DNA from: Campylobacteraceae bacterium | GTDB lineage: Bacteria > Campylobacterota > Campylobacteria > Campylobacterales > Sulfurovaceae | Length of the DNA: 7,262 bases | Assembly: GCA_027063105.1 (NCBI GenBank) | Contig: JAMOSL010000141.1 | Location: forward strand, 1 to 7,262 | Direction of reading: 5' to 3' | Part shown: one piece after another, positions 1-6,359 of the stretch | Position numbering within the stretch: position 1 is the first letter of the stretch | Layout of the letters: each line of letters starts with the position of its first letter | Notes under the pieces: generated by a model | Told to the model about the DNA's origin: nothing | Database searches by the model: none | What the model saw: the letters and a program-made list of their open reading frames with translations, nothing else | Translations under genes and position numbers: made by a program

Positions 1-1
1 A

Positions 2-118
2 CCTAGTTTTGAATTATCAGAAAGAGCAAGAAAATTTTTTCATATAAAATCAAGTTCTCTCTCCATAAGTCATGATGGAGGATTTGCAATAGCTGTCGTA
101 GCATTGAGTTTAGAGTAA
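2..118 (+). CDS. acpS: Holo-[acyl-carrier-protein] synthase, C-terminal end (partial)
   Basis: Only the last 38 codons are present; the gene enters from the left edge in frame and ends at TAA 116-118. AcpS moves the 4'-phosphopantetheine group from coenzyme A to a serine of acyl carrier protein and so activates it for fatty acid synthesis in the cytoplasm. The visible part reads ELSERARKFF, a short linker, then LSISHDGGFAIAVVAL, which matches the final strands of the family: an S-[LI]-S-H-D turn followed by an alternating small/hydrophobic strand ending close to the C-terminus. The N-terminal catalytic Asp and Glu lie outside the window. In Helicobacter acpS sits next to fliL, so a flagellar gene could lie just upstream, but this cannot be seen. 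The identification rests on a short tail. Confidence 0.75.
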   Translation, partial: PSFELSERARKFFHIKSSSLSISHDGGFAIAVVALSLE

Positions 119-120
119 TG

Positions 121-129
121 TGATATAAT
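121..129 (+). promoter_or_regulatory. Extended -10 promoter for the GTPase/cyclase pair
   Basis: TGATATAAT is a TGn extension (121-123) followed by a perfect TATAAT (124-129), placed 46 bases before the GTPase start. There is no convincing -35: TTGAGT at 104-109 leaves only 14 bases of spacing. Campylobacterota vegetative promoters often lack a -35 element, so this agrees with the suspected group. The start site would fall near 136, giving a leader of about 40 bases. It is read from sequence only. Confidence 0.5.
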
Positions 130-174
130 TAGTAGAAAGTTAAATAATTATTATTAAGGAACAATATAGAATAG

Positions 175-678
175 ATGGTGGGAAAACAGAAAAAAGTAAT
201 TTTAATGGGGAATTTTTCTGTTGGAAAAACATCTCTTATTAGACGATTTGTAGATAATAGTTTTAGTGATAAGTATATAAGTACTATCGGTGTTAAAATA
301 TCAAAAAAGCGTATTGATTTTAATAACCAACCTATAACTCTTTTAATATGGGATATTGAAGGTGCTTTAGATAAGATAAAAAGAATAAATAAAACTTATA
401 TTAAAGGTGCAAATAGTGCCATTATTGTAACTGATATTGTATCTGGAAATATCATAGAAAATTTAAAAATGCATTTAGATGATTTATACAGTGTAAATGG
501 ATTTTTGCCTACGATTATTGCTATTAATAAAATAGATAAAAATCCTGACTTTAAAATAGACTTAGATGAGATAAAATCTCTGTATCCATTCGTTATAGAT
601 TCATTTTTTACATCTGCAAAGAGTGGAATTAATGTAGAGAAAATTTTTCAAAAATTAGTAGAAGAGATGGAAAAATGA
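175..678 (+). CDS. Ras/Rab-like small GTPase of bacterial type
   Basis: A single-domain cytoplasmic GTPase of 167 residues, the usual size for the Ras superfamily. The G motifs appear in order: P-loop G12-NFSV-GKT (12-19), switch I threonine T37 in STIGV, the DxxG motif D60-I-E-G63 preceded by IW, NKID (118-121) and SAK (147-149). It belongs with the prokaryotic Ras-like proteins (the MglA and 'Rup' groups), not with translation or Era-type GTPases. Where Ras has the catalytic glutamine 61, this protein has Ala64, so unaided hydrolysis may be slow and a partner may be needed. There is no C-terminal cysteine for lipid attachment. The likely ribosome site, AAGGA at 156-160, lies 14 bases before ATG 175, which is long; no better start is seen. 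Its last four bases, ATGA, hold the start of the diguanylate cyclase gene, so the two are almost certainly co-translated. The cellular role is unknown. Confidence 0.9.
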   Translation: MVGKQKKVILMGNFSVGKTSLIRRFVDNSFSDKYISTIGVKISKKRIDFNNQPITLLIWDIEGALDKIKRINKTYIKGANSAIIVTDIVSGNIIENLKMHLDDLYSVNGFLPTIIAINKIDKNPDFKIDLDEIKSLYPFVIDSFFTSAKSGINVEKIFQKLVEEMEK

Positions 679-1589
679 AAATAGATTTTAATGATTTATG
701 TAAACTTCTAACCGATAAATATAAAATAGATTTTATTATTCTTTATAAAGATTTGAGTGTTAAAATTTTTTCTGAAAGTATTAATAGATTTATTGATGAT
801 GAGATGAAAGAAAATGATGATGTTAGAGAAAATTTTTATGAATTGTGTGGATATGAAAATGAATTTAATGCTATTGAAAAATGCATTAAAAAAGATTTTA
901 GAATTAAAAGTATATATAAGCGAGGATATTATATAGATATTTATATTAGAAGTTTTAAAGAGTATTTTGTAATATTTATTGATGATGTAAGTGAACATAT
1001 TCGAGAACATAGGCATATACTTCAAGATAGAAATAATAATGAACTACTTTTACGAGAATTATCTTATGATATAAATATACATAAAGAACATAATAAATAT
1101 TTAAAAGATATTGCAATGAGAGATAATTTAACTGGCTTATTAAATAGATTTGGACTAGACAAAGAGTTAGATAATCTTTTAACTAAAAACATAAATTTTT
1201 CACTTTTATTTTTAGACTTAGACTTTTTTAAAGTTGTTAATGATAAATATGGTCATAAATATGGAGATAGTGTATTAAAATCTGTTGCTATTAGATTAAA
1301 TAAGATATTTTCAGAAAATTCTATTATAGTGAGATATGGTGGTGATGAGTTTGTTGTTATTTTATATAATAAAATAGATAAGAAATATATTAAGACTATA
1401 GCAGAGACAACAATTAGAGAAATTAAAAAAGATTATATTATAGAAGATAAAATTATAAATATTGGAATAAGTATTGGTATTATATTTTATCCACAAAATG
1501 CAAATAATAAGTATGATATTATATATAAAGCTGACCAAGCTATGTATTATGCAAAAGATAAAGGTAAAAACCAATATTGCTTCTATTAA
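675..1589 (+). CDS. Diguanylate cyclase with PAS-like N-terminal domain
   Basis: This 304-residue soluble protein should make cyclic di-GMP from two GTP. Residues 1 to about 108 look like a PAS-type sensor fold: a FIILYKD strand (20-26), a middle helical part with ELCGYE (56-61), then strands YYIDIYI and FVIFIDDVSE (98-107), the usual end of a PAS domain. A charged linker follows (110-147), including QDRNNNELLL (117-126), probably a coiled helix. The GGDEF domain covers about 148-304: DNLTGL (150-155), DLDFFK (181-186) with metal-binding Asp, ND (189-190), and an intact GGDEF at 222-226 after RY. The product-inhibition site RxxD is replaced by SENS (213-216), so feedback inhibition at this site is not expected. 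No membrane segment is visible. The start overlaps the GTPase stop by four bases (ATGA). The GTPase is the obvious candidate regulator or partner, but that is inferred. Confidence 0.92.
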   Translation: MKIDFNDLCKLLTDKYKIDFIILYKDLSVKIFSESINRFIDDEMKENDDVRENFYELCGYENEFNAIEKCIKKDFRIKSIYKRGYYIDIYIRSFKEYFVIFIDDVSEHIREHRHILQDRNNNELLLRELSYDINIHKEHNKYLKDIAMRDNLTGLLNRFGLDKELDNLLTKNINFSLLFLDLDFFKVVNDKYGHKYGDSVLKSVAIRLNKIFSENSIIVRYGGDEFVVILYNKIDKKYIKTIAETTIREIKKDYIIEDKIINIGISIGIIFYPQNANNKYDIIYKADQAMYYAKDKGKNQYCFY

Positions 1590-1591
1590 TG

Positions 1592-1638
1592 TTTTTGCTA
1601 CTTTTAAGCATTTTTCAACTAAAATTATAGAATATAAA
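1592..1638 (+). promoter_or_regulatory. Possible Campylobacter-type promoter ahead of ctpA
   Basis: The gap 1590-1663 contains T-runs at 1592-1596, 1602-1605 and 1611-1615, spaced 9-10 bases apart, followed by TATAGAAT (1626-1633) overlapping TATAAA (1633-1638). Periodic T-stretches upstream of a TATAAT-like box without a -35 are the known pattern for vegetative promoters in Campylobacter. A weak ribosome site TAAGG (1646-1650) then precedes the ctpA start by 13 bases. This would give the ctpA-pur-crcB run its own promoter. In such AT-rich DNA chance matches are common. Confidence 0.35.
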
Positions 1639-1663
1639 ATCAATTTAAGGCTATTAAAATCTT

Positions 1664-2983
1664 ATGATTAAAAAAAATAAAAAAACAATCGTGTTAGGAT
1701 TACTATCTACAATTACAGCTGGGTTTATTATTTCAACTTCAGCTCAAGCTAAAAATGAAGATTCTTTAGAAGTAGGAAATAGTAAACTAGAAGCTTATAT
1801 AAAATTTACTAAAGTATTAAATATTATTGATGATCAATATGTAGATGAGCTAAACACTAGCGACTTAGTTGATAAGGCATTGAAAGGGCTACTAAGTAAT
1901 TTAGATGCTCATTCATCTTTTATGGATAAAAAGAGTTTTGATGATTTAAATGTTCAAACTTCTGGTGAGTTTGGTGGATTGGGTATAAGTATTGGAATGA
2001 AAGATGATATTTTAACAATCATCGCTCCACTGAGTGATACCCCTGCTGATAGAGCTGGTGTTAAATCAGGTGATATTATTTTAAAAATTGATGAGAAATC
2101 AACTTTAGGTATGACTATTGATGAAGCTGTTGGATTTATGCGAGGTAAACCTAAAACAGATACCGTTTTAACGATAATAAGAAAAAAAGAGCCAAAACCT
2201 TTAGAGATTAAAATTACTAGAGATATTATTAAAATACAATCTGTATATAGCAAAAAAATAGAAGATAATATTTTATATTTGCATGTTACATCATTTGACC
2301 AAAAAGTTGTCGAAGATGTCAAGAGTGCTATAAATAAAGAACATAATAGAACAGGTATAATATTAGATTTAAGAAATAATCCAGGAGGATTACTTGATCA
2401 AGCTGTTGGATTAGTTGATATATTTATAGATAAAGGAATTATTGTTAGTCAAAAGGGACGAAACAAAGATGAGAATATAGAGTTTAATGCACACAAAAAA
2501 GATAGTGATACAAAAACTCCTCTGGTTGTTTTAGTAAATGCAGGAAGTGCCAGTGCAAGTGAAATTGTTAGTGGTGCTTTGCAAGATACAAAGAGAGCTA
2601 TAGTTGTAGGTGAAAAGACATTTGGAAAAGGCAGTGTACAAGTTGTTATGCCTGTTGGAGAAGATGAAGCATTAAGATTAACTATTGCACGATATTATCT
2701 TCCTAGTGGAAGAACAATACAAGCTATTGGAGTAACACCTGATATAATTGTACATCCTGGTAGTGTAGCTATGGATAATAATAATAGTTTTATTCTTAAA
2801 GAAAAAGATCTTAAAAAACATTTAGAGATAGAGTTAAATAAGATTGATGGTAAGAAAATTGTAGAAGTAGAGAAGAAAGAGGATAAAACTGTTCTTACAG
2901 AAGAACAAATTTACAAAGATGCTCAATTAAAAAGTGCTACAGATATATTAAAAGTGCTAATGATTAGAGCAGATATAAAATAG
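1664..2983 (+). CDS. ctpA: Carboxyl-terminal processing protease, S41 family
   Basis: A periplasmic serine protease of 439 residues that trims or degrades proteins from the C-terminus, in the CtpA/Prc group. A signal peptide is clear: lysines at 3, 4, 6 and 7, a hydrophobic core at about 8-24, and AQA at 27-29 as cleavage site. A helical region (about 40-95) leads to a PDZ domain (about 100-175) with GEFGGLGISIG (101-111) and AGVKSGDIIL (131-140). The S41 core follows: LDLRNNPGG (234-242), the nucleophile in GSASASE (294-300), most likely Ser297, and the base Lys322 in FGKGSVQ (320-326) with Gln326. The 25-residue Ser-Lys spacing matches the family. A lysine-rich tail (about 380-439) completes it. 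Codons 3-8 contain runs of eight and seven A with one T between. The stop codon lies within the ribosome site of purC, so the two are co-transcribed. The substrate is unknown. Confidence 0.95.
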   Translation: MIKKNKKTIVLGLLSTITAGFIISTSAQAKNEDSLEVGNSKLEAYIKFTKVLNIIDDQYVDELNTSDLVDKALKGLLSNLDAHSSFMDKKSFDDLNVQTSGEFGGLGISIGMKDDILTIIAPLSDTPADRAGVKSGDIILKIDEKSTLGMTIDEAVGFMRGKPKTDTVLTIIRKKEPKPLEIKITRDIIKIQSVYSKKIEDNILYLHVTSFDQKVVEDVKSAINKEHNRTGIILDLRNNPGGLLDQAVGLVDIFIDKGIIVSQKGRNKDENIEFNAHKKDSDTKTPLVVLVNAGSASASEIVSGALQDTKRAIVVGEKTFGKGSVQVVMPVGEDEALRLTIARYYLPSGRTIQAIGVTPDIIVHPGSVAMDNNNSFILKEKDLKKHLEIELNKIDGKKIVEVEKKEDKTVLTEEQIYKDAQLKSATDILKVLMIRADIK

Positions 2984-2986
2984 GAG
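2982..2986 (+). promoter_or_regulatory. Ribosome binding site that decides the purC start
   Basis: AGGAG overlaps the ctpA stop codon. It is only 2 bases from the first in-frame ATG (2989) but 11 bases from the second (2998). The neighbouring purS gene has the same AGGAG (3702-3706) also 11 bases before its ATG. This favours 2998 as the real purC start. Confidence 0.6.
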
Positions 2987-2997
2987 AAATGTATTTA

Positions 2998-3717
2998 ATG
3001 AATAAAAAAGAACTAGTTTACGAAGGTAAAGCAAAAAAAATTTGGGCTACAGATGATAGTAATTTATATATATCAGAATTTAAAGATGATTTAACTGCAT
3101 TTAATGGTGGAAAGAAATCTACTGAAGAGGGTAAAGGGGCTTTAAATAATAAAATATCAACTCAATTATTTAAATTTTTAGATAAAAAGGGTGTTCCAAC
3201 CCATTTTGTTGATATGATAGATGACAATCATATGCTTCATAAAAAAGCTGAAGTTATTTTAATAGAAGTAATTGTTAGAAATATCGCAACTGGTAGTTTA
3301 AGCCGTAACTTAGGAATTGAAGATGGTAAAATTCTTCCATTTACTTTAGTTGAATTTGACTACAAAGATGATGAATTAGGTGATCCAAAATTAAATGATC
3401 AACATTGTTTGATTTTAGAGTTAGTTAAAGATGAGAGCGAACTAGAGTATATGAGATATATGGCAAGAAAGATTAATCGTCTATTAAAAGATTTTTATGG
3501 ATCAAGAAACTTAACTTTAGTAGATTTTAAATTAGAATTTGGTAGAGACAACAATAATAATATTATTCTTATTGATGAACTTAGTCCAGATAATTTTAGA
3601 TTATGGGACTCTGAAAGTGGTGAGAAAATGGATAAAGATAGATTTAGAGAAGGTCTAGGTGGACTTAAAGTTGCTTACCAAGAAGTTTTAAATAGAATTT
3701 TAGGAGAAGATAAATAG
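2998..3717 (+). CDS. purC: Phosphoribosylaminoimidazole-succinocarboxamide (SAICAR) synthase
   Basis: Joins CAIR and aspartate with ATP to give SAICAR in de novo purine synthesis; cytoplasmic. From ATG 2998 it has 239 residues, normal for the bacterial single-domain enzyme. The start MNKKELVYEGKAKKI is typical, with YEGKAKK as the ATP-binding opening. Further marks are GKGALNNKIS (45-54), the first family signature around EVIVRNIATGSL (90-101), the second signature LVDFKLEFG (174-182), and DELSPDNFRLWD (193-204), which contributes metal and substrate contacts. An ATG at 2989 would add three residues but lies too near the ribosome site. It follows ctpA with no gap to speak of, and its TAG stop abuts the purS ATG, so purC, purS and purQ form one pathway block. 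No purine riboswitch or PurR-like palindrome is visible. Confidence 0.96.
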   Translation: MNKKELVYEGKAKKIWATDDSNLYISEFKDDLTAFNGGKKSTEEGKGALNNKISTQLFKFLDKKGVPTHFVDMIDDNHMLHKKAEVILIEVIVRNIATGSLSRNLGIEDGKILPFTLVEFDYKDDELGDPKLNDQHCLILELVKDESELEYMRYMARKINRLLKDFYGSRNLTLVDFKLEFGRDNNNNIILIDELSPDNFRLWDSESGEKMDKDRFREGLGGLKVAYQEVLNRILGEDK

Positions 3718-3957
3718 ATGAAGGCTATAATTAATGTATATTTAAAAAATGGTGTTCTTGATCCACAAGGTAAAGCTACACATCATGCTTTAGATTCTAT
3801 GAATTTTTCAAAAGTTGAAGATGTTAGAATTGGTAAGCAGATTATTATGAAGTTAAGTAATAGAGATAAAGAAGAAGCTTATAAAGAGGTAGAAAAAATG
3901 TGTGAAGAACTATTAGCAAACACAGTTATAGAAGATTATACCATTGAGATAGTCTGA
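3718..3957 (+). CDS. purS: FGAM synthase subunit PurS
   Basis: A 79-residue protein, the normal size for PurS, the small structural subunit of the three-part phosphoribosylformylglycinamidine synthase. It bridges the glutaminase PurQ and the synthase PurL and is thought to help pass ammonia between them. The sequence begins with a beta strand (MKAIINVYLK), then the family signature NGVLDPQGKA (11-20), a helix, VEDVRIGK (33-40), a second strand (QIIMKL), a helix with KEVEKMCEELLANTVIEDY, and a last strand, matching the PurS fold. AGGAG at 3702-3706 serves as ribosome site inside the end of purC. Its TGA stop shares a base with the purQ ATG (TGATG), so PurS and PurQ should be translated in step. 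purL is not in the window. Confidence 0.95.
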   Translation: MKAIINVYLKNGVLDPQGKATHHALDSMNFSKVEDVRIGKQIIMKLSNRDKEEAYKEVEKMCEELLANTVIEDYTIEIV

Positions 3958-4628
3958 TGAAAGTTGCAGTATTAAGATTTCCAGGAACAAATTGTGAATT
4001 CGATACACAATACGCATTTGAAAGACTTGGATATACAACAACTTTAGTATGGCATAAAGAGGATAGACTTCCTAAAAATACTCAATTAGTAGTTATTCCA
4101 GGTGGATTTAGTTATGGCGACTACCTTCGTTCAGGTTCGATTGCTCAATTTTCTCCTATTATGAAAGCTGTTGTTAAATATGCTAATAATGGTGGAAAAG
4201 TGTTAGGAATATGTAATGGATTCCAAATATTAACAGAGATAGGACTACTAGAAGGTGCTTTAAAAAGAAATAATAATCTTCATTTTATATCAAAACATCA
4301 AAAATTAAAAGTTATTAATAATGATAATAATTTTTTGAGAAAATGCAAAAAAGGTGAAATATTAAATATACCAATAGCACATGCTGACGGAAATTATTAT
4401 ATTGATGATAAAGGGTTAGAAGAACTTGAAGCTAATAATCAAATTTTATTAAGATATAGTGATTCAAGTGGAAATAGAGTTGTAGTGAATGGTTCTGTAA
4501 CATCAATTGCTGGAATCTGTAATAAAGAAAAAAATGTATTTGGATTAATGCCTCATCCAGAGAGAGCATTAGAGGTTATATTAGGTTCTATTGATGGGAT
4601 TAAGATGCTTCAAGGTTTCGAGGATTAA
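3957..4628 (+). CDS. purQ: FGAM synthase glutaminase subunit PurQ
   Basis: A class I glutamine amidotransferase of 223 residues that frees ammonia from glutamine for FGAM synthesis. The opening VAVLRFPGTNCE is characteristic of PurQ. VIPGGFSYGDYLRSGSIA (47-63) contains the oxyanion-side glycines. The catalytic triad is Cys86 in GICNGFQIL (84-92), His200 and Glu202 in MPHPERA (198-204). IAHADGNYY (140-148) is also typical. It is the separate subunit used with PurS and the shorter PurL, not the fused PurL of E. coli. The start shares one base with the purS stop. No strong ribosome site is seen (only GAG at 3946-3948), which fits re-initiation after purS. Its TAA stop shares its last base with the ATG of the next gene. 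Confidence 0.96.
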   Translation: MKVAVLRFPGTNCEFDTQYAFERLGYTTTLVWHKEDRLPKNTQLVVIPGGFSYGDYLRSGSIAQFSPIMKAVVKYANNGGKVLGICNGFQILTEIGLLEGALKRNNNLHFISKHQKLKVINNDNNFLRKCKKGEILNIPIAHADGNYYIDDKGLEELEANNQILLRYSDSSGNRVVVNGSVTSIAGICNKEKNVFGLMPHPERALEVILGSIDGIKMLQGFED

Positions 4629-5671
4629 TGAGCAAATTATGCTCCTTTATATTTATAATCTTAGTAAATATATTTTCTTTTTCAAGCCTTTATGGAGAAA
4701 CTGATTATAAATATAGCTATCTTCCAAAAACAATTTATGAAAATCAAATCTTTTCTATTACTGTACTGGAGATAGATTCTGTCGCTGATAATAAAATTAA
4801 CTTTAATTTTAATAGTAAAAGTATAACTCAACCTATATTTAGAATACCTCTATTAGTTAAAAATGGAAATGATACATTTCATACATTCTATTTCAAAGCA
4901 GAAAATAAATCTATAATATTGCCATCTTTAGTTATAAAAGATAATTATGGAGTTACTGTTTTAAAAAAGCATAGTATACCTATTAAAAATTTAAAATATA
5001 GAGATGACTTCTGTGGTGTTTTATCTGCTGATATGAAAATAAAAACATCTCAATCTTCTGTTTATGACAAAAGTAATAATTTAGTTACGCTATCAATAGA
5101 GGCATATGAGGCAAATATAGAGAATATGCATCTAAGAGATGTTCTTGAGAGTGGGGTAGAACAAATAAGTAGAAAAGGTGCTAAAGTTGTTGCAGAATTT
5201 TATGCAGTTACACCTGTAACCCAAAAAAAACTTAAGTTTACATATTTTAATACGATAAAACAGCAATATACATTTCTAGAGACAAATATTGATATTAAAG
5301 ATTCTACAGTATCTACGCAATCACAATTAAATCCGAAGAATGATAATTTCGATAAATTAAAAAAATACCTATTTAGTATTTTAATTATTATTTTCTTTTT
5401 ACTTACTATGTGGAAAAAAGATCTATTTTATCTTTTCTTAATGTTTGTATCAGTGGCTATTTTATTAACATTTTATATGCCAAAAGAGAAAATATGTATA
5501 TCTCAAGGAACAGCTTTATATATTTTACCAACAAATGGTAGTAGAACATGTACAACAACTAATGAAGAATTTACAACAGATGTGCTTAATCAAAGAGCTA
5601 AATTTTATAAAATAGAGTACTCTAACGGAGTGATAGGATGGATTAAAGATGAAGATATTTGCAAAGATTAG
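4628..5671 (+). CDS. Unrecognised envelope protein: BatD-like periplasmic part, two membrane helices, C-terminal SH3-like domain
   Basis: A 347-residue protein that I cannot name. It starts with a signal peptide (hydrophobic 4-19, probable cut after LYG at 21-23). A long beta-rich periplasmic stretch follows (about 25-235); the motif YLPKTIYENQIFSITV (31-46) resembles the start of BatD-type Ig-like domains, where a strand is introduced by 'vyvGe'-like text. Two hydrophobic helices lie at about 247-261 and 266-283, joined by a short WKKD loop that should face the cytoplasm. The tail (about 287-347) returns to the periplasm and looks like a bacterial SH3 domain: GTALYILPT (294-302), then FYKIEYSNGVIGWIKDEDI (326-344). 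SH3b domains often bind cell wall, but binding here is not shown. GAGGA at 4620-4624 is only 3 bases from the ATG; overlap with the purQ stop suggests coupling. Its 3' end overlaps plsC by 23 bases. Confidence 0.8.
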   Translation: MSKLCSFIFIILVNIFSFSSLYGETDYKYSYLPKTIYENQIFSITVLEIDSVADNKINFNFNSKSITQPIFRIPLLVKNGNDTFHTFYFKAENKSIILPSLVIKDNYGVTVLKKHSIPIKNLKYRDDFCGVLSADMKIKTSQSSVYDKSNNLVTLSIEAYEANIENMHLRDVLESGVEQISRKGAKVVAEFYAVTPVTQKKLKFTYFNTIKQQYTFLETNIDIKDSTVSTQSQLNPKNDNFDKLKKYLFSILIIIFFLLTMWKKDLFYLFLMFVSVAILLTFYMPKEKICISQGTALYILPTNGSRTCTTTNEEFTTDVLNQRAKFYKIEYSNGVIGWIKDEDICKD

Positions 5672-6359
5672 ATTCTATTGGGGAGCGTTTATAATATCTT
5701 TTATTGTAGCTATTTTAATGATACCTTTAATTACAATATTCCCAAAATATAAGGGAATAATTATGCATAGATTAAATAAATTAATTATATTTCTAATGGG
5801 TGGGAAAGTTGAACAAGTAGGTGAAGTTGATAAAAGTGCCAATCTTATATTAATGAACCATCAAGGAATTATTGATATTGTAGGACTGGAAGCTCTACAA
5901 AGAAAGCACCATAGATGGGTAGCAAAAAAAGAATTATTTAATGCTACTTGGTTCGGATATTTACTAAAAAATGGTGATATGATTTCTATTGATAGAGATA
6001 ATAAGGTTGGTCTACTAAAATTAATTAAAGATATTAAAGAGACTGTAGAGAATACAGATAGAGCTGTTGTAATATTTCCAGAAGGAACAAGAGCAAAAGG
6101 GCAAGAACTCTTACCATTTAAGGCTGGAGCTAGATTTATTGGAAAGAAGCTTAATATGAGGGTTCAGCCAGTAGTTATTACAGGAAGTAAAAAATTATTA
6201 AATGAACATATTAAAATTGGAGCAAATGCAACAGTTAGATATATATATCTTCCTGCATTCAATGTGAAAGATTCTCCTAAAGATTGGTATGAAAATTTAA
6301 CAATAGATATGCAAAAGGTTATAGATAATGAATTATCTGACAATAATCGCAGTCGCTAG
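5649..6359 (+). CDS. plsC: 1-acyl-sn-glycerol-3-phosphate acyltransferase
   Basis: Adds the second acyl chain to lysophosphatidic acid to form phosphatidic acid at the inner face of the inner membrane. The 236-residue length is normal. A membrane segment at about 11-31 anchors it. The family blocks are present: block I NHQGIID (70-76), with catalytic His71 and Asp76 in HX4D spacing; block II around SIDRD (113-117); block III FPEGTR (143-148); block IV VQPVVI (172-177). In block I the residue after Gln is Gly instead of the common Ser (NHQS), a mild departure that leaves the catalytic pair intact. AGGA at 5635-5638 lies 10 bases before ATG 5649, inside the preceding gene, so the 23-base overlap is credible. 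Its own end is overlapped by crcB by 32 bases. Confidence 0.94.
   Translation: MKIFAKIRFYWGAFIISFIVAILMIPLITIFPKYKGIIMHRLNKLIIFLMGGKVEQVGEVDKSANLILMNHQGIIDIVGLEALQRKHHRWVAKKELFNATWFGYLLKNGDMISIDRDNKVGLLKLIKDIKETVENTDRAVVIFPEGTRAKGQELLPFKAGARFIGKKLNMRVQPVVITGSKKLLNEHIKIGANATVRYIYLPAFNVKDSPKDWYENLTIDMQKVIDNELSDNNRSR

Noticed and set aside
708..1025. Minus-strand open frame of 105 codons
   Set aside because: It is fully antisense to the cyclase gene, composed mainly of Ile, Asn, Phe and Lys as expected from AT-rich antisense, with no domain.
1596..1615. Possible terminator: TGCT/AGCA stem with a 7-base loop followed by five T
   Set aside because: A four-base-pair stem is too weak to claim, and the T-runs fit better as promoter periodicity.
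1362..1643. Minus-strand open frame of 93 codons across the cyclase end
   Set aside because: It is antisense to the intact GGDEF coding region, hydrophobic only because of T-rich complement, and matches no family.
1474..1671. Plus-strand open frame of 65 codons in another frame
   Set aside because: It overlaps the GGDEF C-terminus out of frame and runs over the ctpA start; the GGDEF frame has clear family residues to its stop.
1670..1685. A8-T-A7 tract at the start of ctpA as a phase-variation switch
   Set aside because: A-runs of this length are expected where lysine codons cluster in such AT-rich DNA (another A8 lies in purC), and the frame is intact.
1954..2322. Minus-strand open frame of 122 codons
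   Set aside because: It lies inside the PDZ and S41 region of ctpA, which is strongly supported in the sense frame.
2989..2997. Upstream ATG as purC start
   Set aside because: It is only 2 bases from AGGAG; the second ATG gives the family-like N-terminus and the same spacing as purS.
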